A DNA stretch of 55,128 nucleotides from Saccoglossus kowalevskii (taxonomy: Eukaryota; Hemichordata; Enteropneusta; Harrimaniidae). The translations under genes and the position numbers were made by a program. The notes under the pieces are model-generated. The model did not search any database. It saw nothing but the letters and a program-made list of their open reading frames with translations, and was not told where the DNA came from. Shown piece after piece: positions 36,192 through 48,000 of this stretch. Position 1 is the stretch's first letter. Each line of letters begins with the position of its first letter. The DNA is taken from assembly GCF_000003605.2 (NCBI RefSeq), contig NW_003107089.1, forward strand, positions 554,658 to 609,785, in the 5' to 3' direction.

Positions 36192-39100
36192 TTAAACTGT
36201 GCCATCGAACAATAATTCCAACGCTGCCTGTACATTACCACCTGTTATCTGTAATGCTCGTATACATCTACTTTCATCTGTTATCCCCATCTCTCGTAAT
36301 TGGCGTAACTGAGACTGAAAAAAACAAAAAGGACATTTATTGTTACAGCTATTGAACTGGTATTGAAAAGTATTTTTATAAATAGCCTTGAGAAACATAT
36401 TTCCACCATTCAGTCATTGCAGGCCTTGTTCCCCTGACCTATGTAAACCATAGTGTATCTAGTATTTGAAACAGTGGACTTGATAAAGAGAGAGACTCTC
36501 TTGCTCCCAATGTTATCTTGGCAGCCATTTGGGTCTATTCAGCAGTAAAATATGAAGAATTCTGACAATCAATGATTGCTATGACTGGTGTACTTAATCA
36601 TTCTATATTTGTAGGCCCTGATACGGTAAATGTTTTGTACATTATAATATAATAACAATACATGTACATAGTTTATTGCATGAAGTGCTGGTAAACGTTG
36701 AAGAATACATGTACTAGTAGTGTCCCTTTGACGAAACAATTTATCTTTTTTAATTACTAGTATTAAATGTTTGAATACCTAGTTTGAATAAAGCTAATGG
36801 CTGTGCTCAGCAACCACATTTGAGGTGAATAGTAGTTATATTGCTTTTATCAGAGAACGAACCTGCAGTTCTGGTCTAGATGGCGATGGAGATGAAGTAG
36901 GTGGTGTGGTATTACTTGATGATGAACCGGACATTGCCTGTGCCATGGCTTGACTGAATAAATCTGCTGTGATTGCACTTTGGCTGCTATTACTACTGGT
37001 AGACGGCTGGCTTTGATCAGCAGAAGCTGCAGAAGGCGTTCTATTGCTACCACCGGGACTGTCACCGAGTGATGTGCCCACACCTGCAGCAGCTAGCGCT
37101 GCAGCAAGCTGAGCAGATGTGATTGGTTGCGTGGAGGATTGTTGTTGTCGGTTACCCTGTGCCTGCAATAAAAAGGTGTATACCTAAGCACATAATCTGC
37201 TGAAGGCCTTCATGGATAGTATATAAGAGCATCAGCAGGCAATGGTTTAATTTTGATTTGCAATGAAAATAAAATGCAATATTAAGTGTTGCCAGACACC
37301 ATTTGTTACTCAATTTTGTACGCTGCATTTTGATCAACATTGCTGATTTACATATAATTGAGACAAAAAGAAAAGTCATACAAGTTGTTGCCCAATTTAA
37401 AATAACCAGTGTCTTTATCACCTGACTAATGACATAATATTACGGATTACAGCTGCGTTACATTAATCATTACATTTAAAAGCAATTCATGATTCGACGT
37501 TTATTACAATTAATATGTGACAATAACTTACGGATTCAGAAACTTCCATTTCTTCATCAGGAAACCCTAAAAAGGAAGCTGCACATAAAACGATAAATAA
37601 ACATCAGTTCATATTATACAAGGTATAGCATTTCAGCTTGCAAGTTGTTTTTCCGGACATGCAAAAATATCTTGGGGAAATTAAAGCTCTGTTTACAGAA
37701 TTGAAGTAAATAGTCAGTGCTGGCTATCTAGGTGTATTAAAGGACAGAAGATATCATTAGAAAATGAACAAATCTGAGAGAGGTCTACCTGAGGTCCCTA
37801 CATGTATAGTATCAAAACAATCAGACTTGCTGTTTTCAACAAGAAGTCGAAAATATCACTTTTTACCAAAAATAACAAATATATTCATCAAAATTAAAAA
37901 AATTTAAATATCATCATGGAATGAACAAATCTGAGAGAGGTCTACCTGTAGTACCTATAGAAGCAAAGCAATTACACATTTTCACAAGAAGTCAAAAATA
38001 TCACTTTACACCAAAAATAACAAAAATATTCATCAAAATTAGATCTGAGAGATTCAGAGAGGTCTACCTAAGGTATATATACACCAAATATCAAAGCATT
38101 CAGGCTTGTAGTTTTCAAAAAGAATTCAAAAAAGTTGACACAGACGACTGATGATGGACACGGACAATCACTCATATGATAAGCTCCGCTCAACAAAGCA
38201 AAGCTAATAAAATACATACCTGCTCCTCTTGAAGTAGCACTCTCTTCATTGACGGCAGCTGCTAAATGAAGTGCTGCTTCACCTAAAGCAGGATGAGCCT
38301 TTACTATTCTGGAGTAGGAGGAGGGAAAAAAACAAATCTGTTAAAGTGTTGTGTATCATTGTGAATCATTATCAATCTAGTAATTCATTGCCTTCTTGAA
38401 TTGCTTATCATGGTCATTGAATTTAGTAGTGGTCAAAACAAAACTAATTGATCCATTACAATTTGTCAGCATGAAAGTCCAAAACTGGCTCAGTAACAAA
38501 GTCATTTTGAGCAGTACTCTTATCACAGTATTAAATACCTATACTTACTTATGTATCATATTGTTGTGTACCATTGTGAATCATTATCAATTTAGTAATT
38601 CATTGCTTTCTTGAATAGGGTGAATTGCTTATCATGATTATTAACAAGTATCCATTGAATTTAGTATTGGTGAAAACAAGACTAATTGATCCATTGCAAT
38701 TTATCAGCATGAAAGTCCAAAACTGGCTCAGTAACTAAGTCATTTTGAGCAGTACTTCTATCACAGTATTAAATATCTATACTTACTTATGTATCATATT
38801 AGGATCAGCCAGCTGTATAAGTAATTCTGGGTCTTGTAGCATAGCTTGGATAATAACAAATATGATAAGTTAATAGTGTGTGAATACAATCACCTTTAAA
38901 AACAGTAATTATGACAAATTCTCTCTCATCATCAACTTCATTATATGCTGTCAGTAAGTCAAGTGTCAATGTTACTAAGCATGAAAGGGCCATATACTGG
39001 AACACTGTTCCCCAAAGCCATCTCAAAACGTAATACCACCCAGTGCTCAGAACAAATAACATTCTCTAGCATTCTTATCATGATATATTGGAGATTTAGT

Positions 39101-41722
39101 TCATACTATCTATTTTCTAAAATCAACACGATTTTGTTGAAATTTCCTAGTGAAGTTAATCAACAGGAACTACACAACCTCAATGCATTAGAAGACAGTT
39201 ACTCACAAGAGTATGGATATAGAGTTTATACACTACATACATCAGAACACAAGAATTTGAACTGATGCATACTTTACACATATTAGTCAATTATAACATT
39301 ACCGGTAAATAGTACTAGTATAAGAGCCTTAAGAATAATTCAACTACATGTGTATCATGTTATTCATATCTCAATTTGTAAGGAAGTTATGAGACATGAC
39401 CAAACAAATATCTCTAACAAATCTCTTCATAATCAATTATCTCATTTGCCTATTGATTCATTGTCAACTAAACAGTTTACTATGATGAAAACAAATTTAC
39501 AGTTTTACTTGAATAGTGATGCAGAAATGTCACAATGTAAGAAGTACGTTGATGAAATAACGTGTACATACCTAAAGCAGTTGGATCAGCCTGCAGACAT
39601 GGTGTAGCTGCAATCACATTGTCCAACATCACTCGACTTGTCAGTATACGAATCACCTGACAACAAATGATTGATAAGAAGAATCATGTACTATTGAAAG
39701 GAATGTGCTCTCCAACTGAAAATATCTGTCTTACATGAAATCTATTAAAACAAATATTTTTCTGAATGATCTGATGAAGAAGTTATGAAACATAGACCTA
39801 TAAATACCATAACACTTCTATTACTAGTAGATGCACCATCCGATTTTGGTTAAAAACAATTTTTTTTTTATTTTTCTCTAGTAATAGTTCTTTATGAGGA
39901 TAACTTGAGAAGAATTATGGTTTTTTTTTTGGGGGGGGGGTCACATGATCATTTGCAAACACGTTCGATTTTGCCCTGAAAATACCCATAATTCTTTTTG
40001 ATAGAACAATTTGGTCGAATGTGACACTATTCTCAAAAAAGCCAACTCAACCATGTACTAATGATTTAGTTTGGGGCACTCTGGCAGGGAGGTGTTCGCT
40101 TTAGACATGCTTTCAGTTTACACAGAAGACAGTGTAGATATATACCATTTGCTGTGTGTACTTACAGTATGTCTCTGGGCTGGGTTCAATAATGCTGACT
40201 GCAGAGCTGTAAGTAATTGCTGAATTGCTGCTTCATCCATGGGTTCTGTCGACAAAGTGTACAAGAAACATTTGGTATTTTGGCTGAAAACAGAAAGATT
40301 CTCCTTTTATTTGTATTAATTTTCCTTTTTTAAAATGAACTCCAACTCACAAAGTACAATGTATTAATATTATATTGAGTTGATATTGCTCAGTTAGATT
40401 TGACAGCTGGAAACGTTTAGAGAATCATCTCAAGAGCAACTTCCCATGTAATCAAATTTAATTACAGTAATACTACATGTGTATAAAATTATTTTTGATG
40501 TACGGTTTATGTATGGGTGTTTTATAGTTTGTTTGCATTCCCTTGTCCATTACACTTACTGTAAAGCTAATTAATTTTCTTGAAACAACCTAGCACAAAA
40601 ATAGTGATAGTGAAATTCATGCAAAAATAAAGTAGTCCACTGTAATAATAACAATTATTTGAGAATGACTTACCAGCCTCCATGCCAGTTTCTGGTTCCT
40701 TTTTTCGGAGGGCATGCAACGTGACTCCAGGTTTAACACCATAACTTTGTACAGTATTCTCATTTCTCATATAACGACCACAGTAAATAAGATCTATTGA
40801 CAAAGTATTGAGATAAAGATATGTAATGTAACTACCCGTAGTGTTACAACAAAAATCTTATTTGAAATGATCACCAAAGCAACAATGTACATTCCTCTAT
40901 AAATCCTAACGCAACTGAAACTGAGCCTGAATCTGTGAAAATTTGGCTGCTCATTTTTTGTGTACTGGTATGTTTTTTTTTGCTTTTCTGATTAACTGAT
41001 TAAGGCAATATCCACATAAATCAAATCTCAGCTACATGTATATTACAACCTTATNNNNNNNNNNNNNNNNNNNNNNNNNNNNNNNNNNNNNNNNNNNNNN
41101 NNNNCACACTAATAAAACTGTCTGCAGTCACAAAATTCAGTGTCCTGAGGTCTGATCTCAACAATATGATCATAAAATTATAACGCAGGGTTGCGTATAA
41201 TCCATTGTACCCCCCCCCCATTTATTTGACTGCAACATTTCTAAAAACAACGTTTTTACTAATACAGGAAGTGAATCATTTTGCCTCAATACATTTGTCT
41301 AGAAGAGAAAGTATTTGTAAAATGATTGTATGGCAGTTTGGAGTATGAAAATAACTGGTGCATATAATTACACCCACTGCTTTTATATTTGTTCCACTTG
41401 AAGTTTAAATTAAAACTATTGGAAGACACTAAGCTGCGGTCAAATGTGAGCGACGCCGGGCATAGTGGACACTAGTGTCTTTGTTATCGTAATACCAGCT
41501 GTTCGCTGTAAATAAATAGCAATCCTCGCGCCGGGCGACACACCAGGCCAGAATGCAACTAAACTCAGGAATTCTATTCTCACCAAATTGAGACTCGGCC
41601 AATGAGATTTTATCTGCCACTTGCTTCTTCAGGCTCTGGACGCTTTCGGATAATTGGACACCTTCTACTTGAATTCGTCCGGTTTTTTCGGGAACTTTTA
41701 ACGAAACACTGCAAGTCGCCAT
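36192..41722 (-). CDS. UBL7: Ubiquitin-like protein 7 (UBL + UBA)
   Basis: Complete gene, 342 aa (human about 380). Exons in coding order: 41584-41722, 40674-40793, 40166-40245, 39572-39656, 38787-38844, 38220-38308, 37532-37566, 36863-37162, 36192-36314; junctions GT/AG and phases consistent. Residues 1-80 form the ubiquitin-like domain ending DLIYCGRYMRNENTV and GVKPGVTLHALRK, close to human UBL7. The middle has the family segments VMLDNVIAATPCL and LADPNMIHK. Residues about 203-302 are Ser/Thr/Ala/Gln-rich with ITADLFSQAMAQAM. Residues 303-342 are the UBA domain (QLREMGITDE, ALQITGGNVQAALELL). The start ATG at 41722 gives a UBL beginning like the family; an in-frame upstream ATG at 41749 would add nine residues. 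UBL-UBA proteins bridge ubiquitinated cargo or ligases. Intron 1 contains a 50-N assembly gap. The gene converges on the fusion gene. Confidence 0.96.
37738..38215. mobile_element. Tandem-core dispersed element, copy 1 (about three core units)
   Basis: Begins 'gaagatatcattagaaaatg' and contains about three diverged units of 135-150 bp ('aagtcnaaaatatcac', 'accaaaaataacaaa'). It ends in 'aatcactcatatgataagct' and 'ccgctcaacaaagcaaagctaa'. A longer sister with the same start and tail lies at 42209-42979. This copy sits in a UBL7 intron and ends within a few bases of the exon 6 splice donor (rc 38214-38219). The organisation resembles pearl/HINE nonautonomous Helitron-like elements; the class is inferred. 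Confidence 0.6.
38351..38798. repeat. About 215-bp tandem duplication copying the UBL7 exon 5 splice donor
   Basis: The block 38351-38563 recurs at about 38568-38798, from 'attgtgaatcattatcaat' through 'agtattaaatanctatactt' to 'acttatgtatcatatt'. The distal copy contains the real 3' end of UBL7 exon 5 and its GTAAGT donor. The proximal copy carries a duplicate of the donor with only about 10 nt of exon, so it is not a complete exon. Confidence 0.75.
40559..40642. mobile_element. Short (84-bp) derivative of the TA-flanked MITE family
   Basis: Flanked by TA. The ends, CTGTAAAGCTAATTAATTTT and the complement of CAGTGGACTACTTTATTTT, resemble the TIRs of the 208-bp elements, but the interior is deleted. 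It lies in UBL7 intron 2, about 30 bp from exon 2. Confidence 0.5.
41055..41104. other. Assembly gap (50 Ns)
   Basis: Fifty consecutive Ns inside UBL7 intron 1. The round number suggests a scaffold gap of unknown true size. Confidence 0.99.
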
Positions 41723-41749
41723 TTTTTTTCGAGTACAAACATGGACCAC

Positions 41750-44700
41750 CTAGGCACGTTATGTTTTTCATTCACCGCTTAAGTCAGTTGATTTTCTTGC
41801 TTGTAAACAACACGTAATGGTGATTTAGCACAATACACCCAATAATAAATAAACTTATGTGTACATATAATTTTCAAGACAGAAATCTGAACACGTAAAC
41901 CAAAACAAAAATTCGTCCAAAGAATAAAAATTCAGAATGGGCACAAACTAACGACCTGCTTTCTACGTTGTGCAATATTTATTAAAAATAATATATCTAA
42001 AAGGAATATTGAAAAGAAAATATTGGCTAAAATTTGGATGGAAACAATTCTAACCAAAAATGAAGAACCATAATTGGACCTATGATTCAACACCAATTTA
42101 CCGGTAGAACAAAACACCATTGAGGGACAGTGTTCAGGGCGGTGGAAGAAACAAACAAGCAGCCTGTCAGCTGAGATAGCTCCGCTATTATCAATGCACA
42201 TTTCAATTAAAGAACTGAAGATATCATTAGAAAATGAACAATATGTAGAGTATCAAAACAATCAGACTTGCGGTTTTCAACAAAAAGTCGAAAATATCAC
42301 TTTTTACCAAAAATTACAAAAATATTCACCAAAATTAGAGAATTGAAGATATCATCATGAAATGAACAAGTCTGAGTTAGAACCACATGTAGTACCTATA
42401 TATGTAATATCAAAGCAATTGGACTTGCGGTTTTCAACAAGAAGTCGAAAATATCACTTTTTACCAAAAATATTCACCAAAATTAGAGAATTAAAGATAT
42501 CATTACAAAATGAACAGATCTGAGAGAGGTCCACATGTAGTACCTATATATGTAATATCAAAGCAATTGGACTTGCGTTTTTTAACAAGAAGTTGAAAAT
42601 ATCACTTTTTACCAAAAATGACAAAAACATTCACCAAAATTAGAGAATTGAAGATATAACAAAATGAACAAATCTGAGAGAGGTTCACATGTAGTACCTA
42701 TATATGTAATATCAAAGCAATTGGATTTGCGGTTTTCAACAAGAAGTCGAAAATATCACTTTTTACCAAAAATGACAAATATTCACCAAAATTAGAGAAT
42801 TGAAGATATCATCATGAAATTAACAAATCTAAGAGAGGTCTACCCAAGGTACATATACACCAAGTATCAAAGCATTCAGGCTTGTAGTTTTCAAGAAGAA
42901 ATCTAAAAAGTAAAACATGACACGGACGACAATCACTCATATGATAGGCTCCGCTCGACAAAGTCGACAGCGAAGCTAAATATCACTACATGGCCAACCC
43001 CAACCACAGAGGTTTTAGAGGCATTGCTTGTCAGTGACGAGTATGGTTTGCTATAAAATACATGTAAAATTCAACAGTTTCATAGTGAGTGATTGTTTTA
43101 GCACACCTGATAAGCTCTGACCTGCCACCTTTTATTAGGCATGACTTGATCTGCAAGGGCAAAAACTGCTGACAATTCCAGATTTTAAGAATATTGACAA
43201 TCACATAGTGCATTACATAAGTATATTTTAGTATTAGTTTGAGTATGATATTTCTAGATTACATATATTATATGTAATGTTCTTACAACAACACACAATT
43301 TATTAAATTACAAATTACATGTATTTCAATACAGTGCTTTCAGAAAAAAAACCGTTTATGAATGCATGTCCAATCCAGTTGTTTCAATTTTATTTGAATG
43401 AAACGTTCGGTAAATATGTTATAAATTAGTGCAAAATCTTATGCAAACAGCTTTTCTGAAAATATGTACTGATTTGTCAAATCTTTTTTCTTTTTGTACA
43501 AGGAAATAATCAAAGCATGGTGGGTCATCATGCACTCTAGTATTTATGTAAATTATTAATTACTGAAACTTCAAAAAATTCTTCTCTTGTAATTTTTTTT
43601 CTAATTTTGTTCAGGACTGGTTGCTGAGGAACAGAAATAAAATAATTTATTCACCTTGACACAAAAAACCCAAACATAGATCAAGTAAATATACATATTT
43701 TATTTGGTTTAAAAACATATTTACAATGTTACCATCAGCTGCTTACATATCAAGTATTTTCAACACATTTAAAAAAAAAAATGTTGAATTATATTACTAT
43801 GTTTCATGGACAAAAAATTAGAACAAAGTCAAGACAGCCAATAATTTCTATTAAAGGTACATAATTTTATCTATGGATTCATTTTGAAAATATCACTAAG
43901 ACCAACATGTTTCTTTCTACATCGTTTTATATATTCAAGTTTAAAGTGAAGTGACTAGAAATAGTCTTTAGTTCAGACAGATTTTCAGTTACACTTAGTT
44001 TGGATCTAACAATTTTTTCTGTAATTACACAAAAATAAACCCTTACCCCTTGGGGGTAAGTTGGATATTCATGATTGATTCATGAACCTGTTTCACACTA
44101 CTACTACAATGTAAGTTAAATTAGGGACTTTCAGCAGAAACCACTAGTGTAATATTGAGTAGTCCCACGCAATATAAGTGAATTGTGATTATTCTTCGCA
44201 GCCGAATTTGCTTAAACTTGAGATAAAAATAAAATTCACTAAAACATAATTAAATTCAACATCTCGATTGTGTACATTATCCTCCAAATCACAGTATGAT
44301 TGTTTCTGTGGTGATATCTATGTGCAATCATTCAAGTTTGTCATATACTTTTCAGACAATAATTGTGCTCTAAAAATTTATATCGTATAGTCTTAAATAT
44401 TCAAAATCCTACAAATTGATCACAAAACCTATGGATTTTAACTCAATCATTGATTTTAAAAACACTACCGATATACAGTATTCGGAAATATAAAACATTG
44501 AAGGGTAAAATGTGCACATTGAAAAAAAAAAAAACGAAACACGAGTACATATCAAAATAAGATGTAAAACATGGTTAGAAAACAGCACAGAGGTGTTAAA
44601 AAACCGGAAGATCGAAATATTAATAATTAAATTTACTAAAAAAGTACAGCTCAATATCAACTGAAGACAGCGAGATTGATGAGGTTGGTATAAAAATATG

Positions 44701-45038
44701 AAATAAGTTACAGTTGAAATATAAAACAGAATAACTTGTCATGGGAAAACACAATTGTTGATAACTGGCAAACACATAGTACAGTACTACAAGTTACAGG
44801 TTAACCATCGACATAGTTGTAAGTTTTTCAATTTGTAAATATCTCATGTTAGTATGACAACGTGGTAGTGTTTACCTTTTCTCTATGTCGATTGCTGCTT
44901 TTTGTTTGCGGGTTGGGGAGCTGTCTCACAAATTCATGAAAAAGTTGAACATCATAAAAATTCTTATTTGACAATAAAAAATTAATATTGGAAACTTATA
45001 AAATAAGCTATCTGATTCAATTGTGCACCAATCTATGA
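41750..45038. other. Intergenic region between UBL7 5' end and TP53BP1 3' end
   Basis: Contains the UBL7 upstream region (about 41750-42200, no clear motifs), the tandem-core element (42209-42979) and AT-rich sequence that probably includes the TP53BP1 3' UTR directly below 45039. Minus-strand AATAAA candidates exist (for example near 43699), but none can be assigned. No protein-coding gene is seen. Confidence 0.5.
42209..42979. mobile_element. Tandem-core dispersed element, copy 2 (about five core units)
   Basis: Starts 'gaagatatcattagaaaatg', like the copy at 37738. The core word 'cggttttcaacaa' repeats at about 42271, 42428, 42576, 42730 and 42884 (periods 148-157). The tail is 'aatcactcatatgatagg', then a hairpin at 42948-42976 whose inner stem is TCGAC-AAA-GTCGA, ending at CTAA. 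Core tandem repeats plus a terminal hairpin and CTAA resemble Helitron-derived pearl/HINE elements, but the hairpin abuts CTAA more tightly than in typical Helitrons. Confidence 0.6.
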
Positions 45039-48000
45039 TCATATTTTGGATGACTCCTGAAAGTTCCTGCGCTGTCCACATATCAGACTCTGGATTACCC
45101 ACTCGCACGACACAATTGGTATCCGCAGTTCTTTGGCTTTGTCTTCTAGATTTTGTGGAAGTGTGTGGTCGGCTACGATGATGTCGAAATTCAGTGATGT
45201 TCCTGGAAGAAAAAAATATCAGTAAAATTTGAGGCACTCTGCTATTTCAAGTAAAATGAGATGTTTGTTTGTTCGGAAATTCTCCAAATCATAACCTATA
45301 AACATGAGATGTTTGTTTGTTCGGAAATTCTCCAAATCATAACCTATAAACATGAGATGTTTGTTTGTTCGGAAATTCTCCAAATCATAACCTATAAACA
45401 TGAGATGTTTGTTTGTTCGGAAATTCTCCAAATCATAACCTATAAACATGAGATGTTTGTTTGTTCGGAAATTCTTCAAATCATAACCTATAAACATGAG
45501 ATGTTTGTTTGTTCGGAAATTCTCCAAATCATAACCTATAAACACGAGATGTTTGTTTGTTCGGAAATTCTCCAAATCATAACCTATAAACATGAGATGT
45601 TTGTTTGTTCGGAAATTCTCCAAATCATAACCTATAAACATGTATTAAACTATTCCTCAGAATAAATATTTAAATCTAATCTAACTGTTGAGAAAACATG
45701 TTACAGTCGCTAAATTATTAGTACATATATTCTCCTTCACAAACATACAGAAAACATGGTCAATGTACCCCGGTAGCTCCTTTTTATGCGATATTTTAGC
45801 CATGCAAACTTAGCATACTTACTGGGCTTCTTGGAAATGTCAAAATCCTGCGGCAGAATAACGACTTTCTTACATTTTGCTGCCACAAGTATAGAACGCC
45901 AAAGGTGTTCATACTCTGGATCTTTAGAATTCCTAGACAGTACCAAAAAGCGAATACCATCAAATATATTCTGAGTTTGTTGCCTTCAAAAATAAACAGA
46001 ATCAAGAAAATATTAGGAAAATCTTGAGTGATAAACATGAATGTATAGATAACCACAAGATAAAAGAATGCACCCCAAAGGAAATAACTGAGCATTCTTA
46101 TTTCATACCCCCTAAGCAGATGTTAAAAGTGAATAATTTAATACAATATATACTAAAGAAAGATTGTCAAAGTACTCTCTGAATTATTTATTTGTAATCA
46201 TTGTAATTGAAATATGCAATATTTGTTAATCATTTTATTCGCATCATTCAATACCCTAATATTCTTATCATATGTTTTAAAATATGATTCTGAAGTACAA
46301 CGACAGCAATTAGTATGAACATGATAGAAACAACCGCAGTGTGTTCTTTTGTTACAATTTTTATATTCAGCCACTTATAGGCATTCTCGCTAATTTCGTA
46401 CATGGCCAAGTTCATATTCATGTATATCAAGGGCATACTGCAAGTTTTGTTTCATTTTTACATTTTGTATCGTGTTGCAAGTCCCTGGATTGCCAGCAGG
46501 CACGTTTATTACAAATCATTGTGTACATAATCACAACGTATTGTCCCCCACATAAATATGATATTCACTTGGTTTTAAATTCACTGGATTGTTATTAAGT
46601 TCACCAGACATAACGTACAATATTGTAGTTTGTTCTAAAGAAAAAATACACTCTATGACTAATATAAGAGAAAGAGAAAATTAAATACAACTAATAATTA
46701 ATTCATATACAGTAAACTAAGTATTCACCCAAGATGCAACAAAATAAATAAGAGGCACACTTACAATTCCATAACTGTCTCTGTTTCAATGTTTTCACCA
46801 GCCGGTAATAAATAGGATGGAACATCAAGCACATTGTTCTACAGGTTACACATAGGTATATATAATTACTAGTATATATATTCGATGACAGGCAAGTTTT
46901 GTTTACTAGAAATAATGTCCCTTGCCTTACCACATTATAAAGCATTTATGATTTTCAACAAGTTACAAACAAATGCATTAAAGACTAAGGATTTGATTAA
47001 GTTACTGGAATAAAACTGGGTACTGTTGCATGTGACTGCTATATACGCTAACAGTGACACCTGAATTTCTGCTATATGTATGAAATGTATCGAAAAATGT
47101 AGCAATTTTAGTGTCAATCACACACTATGGGATACATTTCAAACATAAGAGAGAGCAATACCATTTACAATGGTGGTTTGAATTTAAGTAAATAATTTTA
47201 GCATTATAATGCACCTCACTTTCGTCTATAAATGAAAAGACTTTGACTGGGATCACTGTATACAGTGGTCACATGCAACAACAGTTGTAGAGTTGTCGTG
47301 CTGGATCTGTGGTCAGTAGGTTCCCGAGTCCAAATCCTACCTGGGGTTGAATATAAATTCACCTACCAGTTTACAACTGTAACTCAGCCACAAAAAGGAA
47401 ACACAAGGAATACCAGCTGCTAAACATTGGAAATACTTCTTTGTCCTGCAGTATGTGTTTGCCAGTAAATAGACCTTCAGCGACACGTCTGAAAATTTAA
47501 ATGCAAGAGAAGTAATTACTGTACCACTTCAAGTGTGCAGTGAGTGTAGATGTCAGTGTAAATTAGACAGAGGGTTTTCAACTCGCCTATTCACATAGTT
47601 CATACCCACCTACAGACTCCGGTCAGTCAAAATGATTATTTTGAACTGTAGGCATTAATCTGCGATTCAGCCAATGACGGAGAGAGAAATCTAGGTCATG
47701 TCACGAACCACGTGACTGAGGCAATGAGGCGGAGCCATATTGCCTCCCCAGTCACTTGTGGTTCTTTTTCTCCGCACGGAGGACTAAGCCAACGCTACGG
47801 AAAAGTGGGGTGGTCGGGATCTAAAAAGATCCTCCTCAATGAATTGGGTATCTCTTAGGTAGAAGTGATAAAGATATTTTGCGTTCTCGAGAAGCCTGCC
47901 CTCAGCACATGTTCGAGGGGGCACCAGACGCAAGAGCTAATGAGACCTCATGTGCTCGTACTTGGTGTCTCTGTAGACCCTGTGTCGAGAATGCCAAACA

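Noticed and set aside
40559-40642. Full-length MITE in UBL7 intron 2
   Set aside because: Only the ends match the family; at 84 bp it is at best a deletion derivative, so it was listed with lower confidence.
45219-45665. Two long open frames on opposite strands with 16-residue repeats
   Set aside because: They are produced by the 48-bp minisatellite in a TP53BP1 intron; no start context, homology or splice structure supports a protein.
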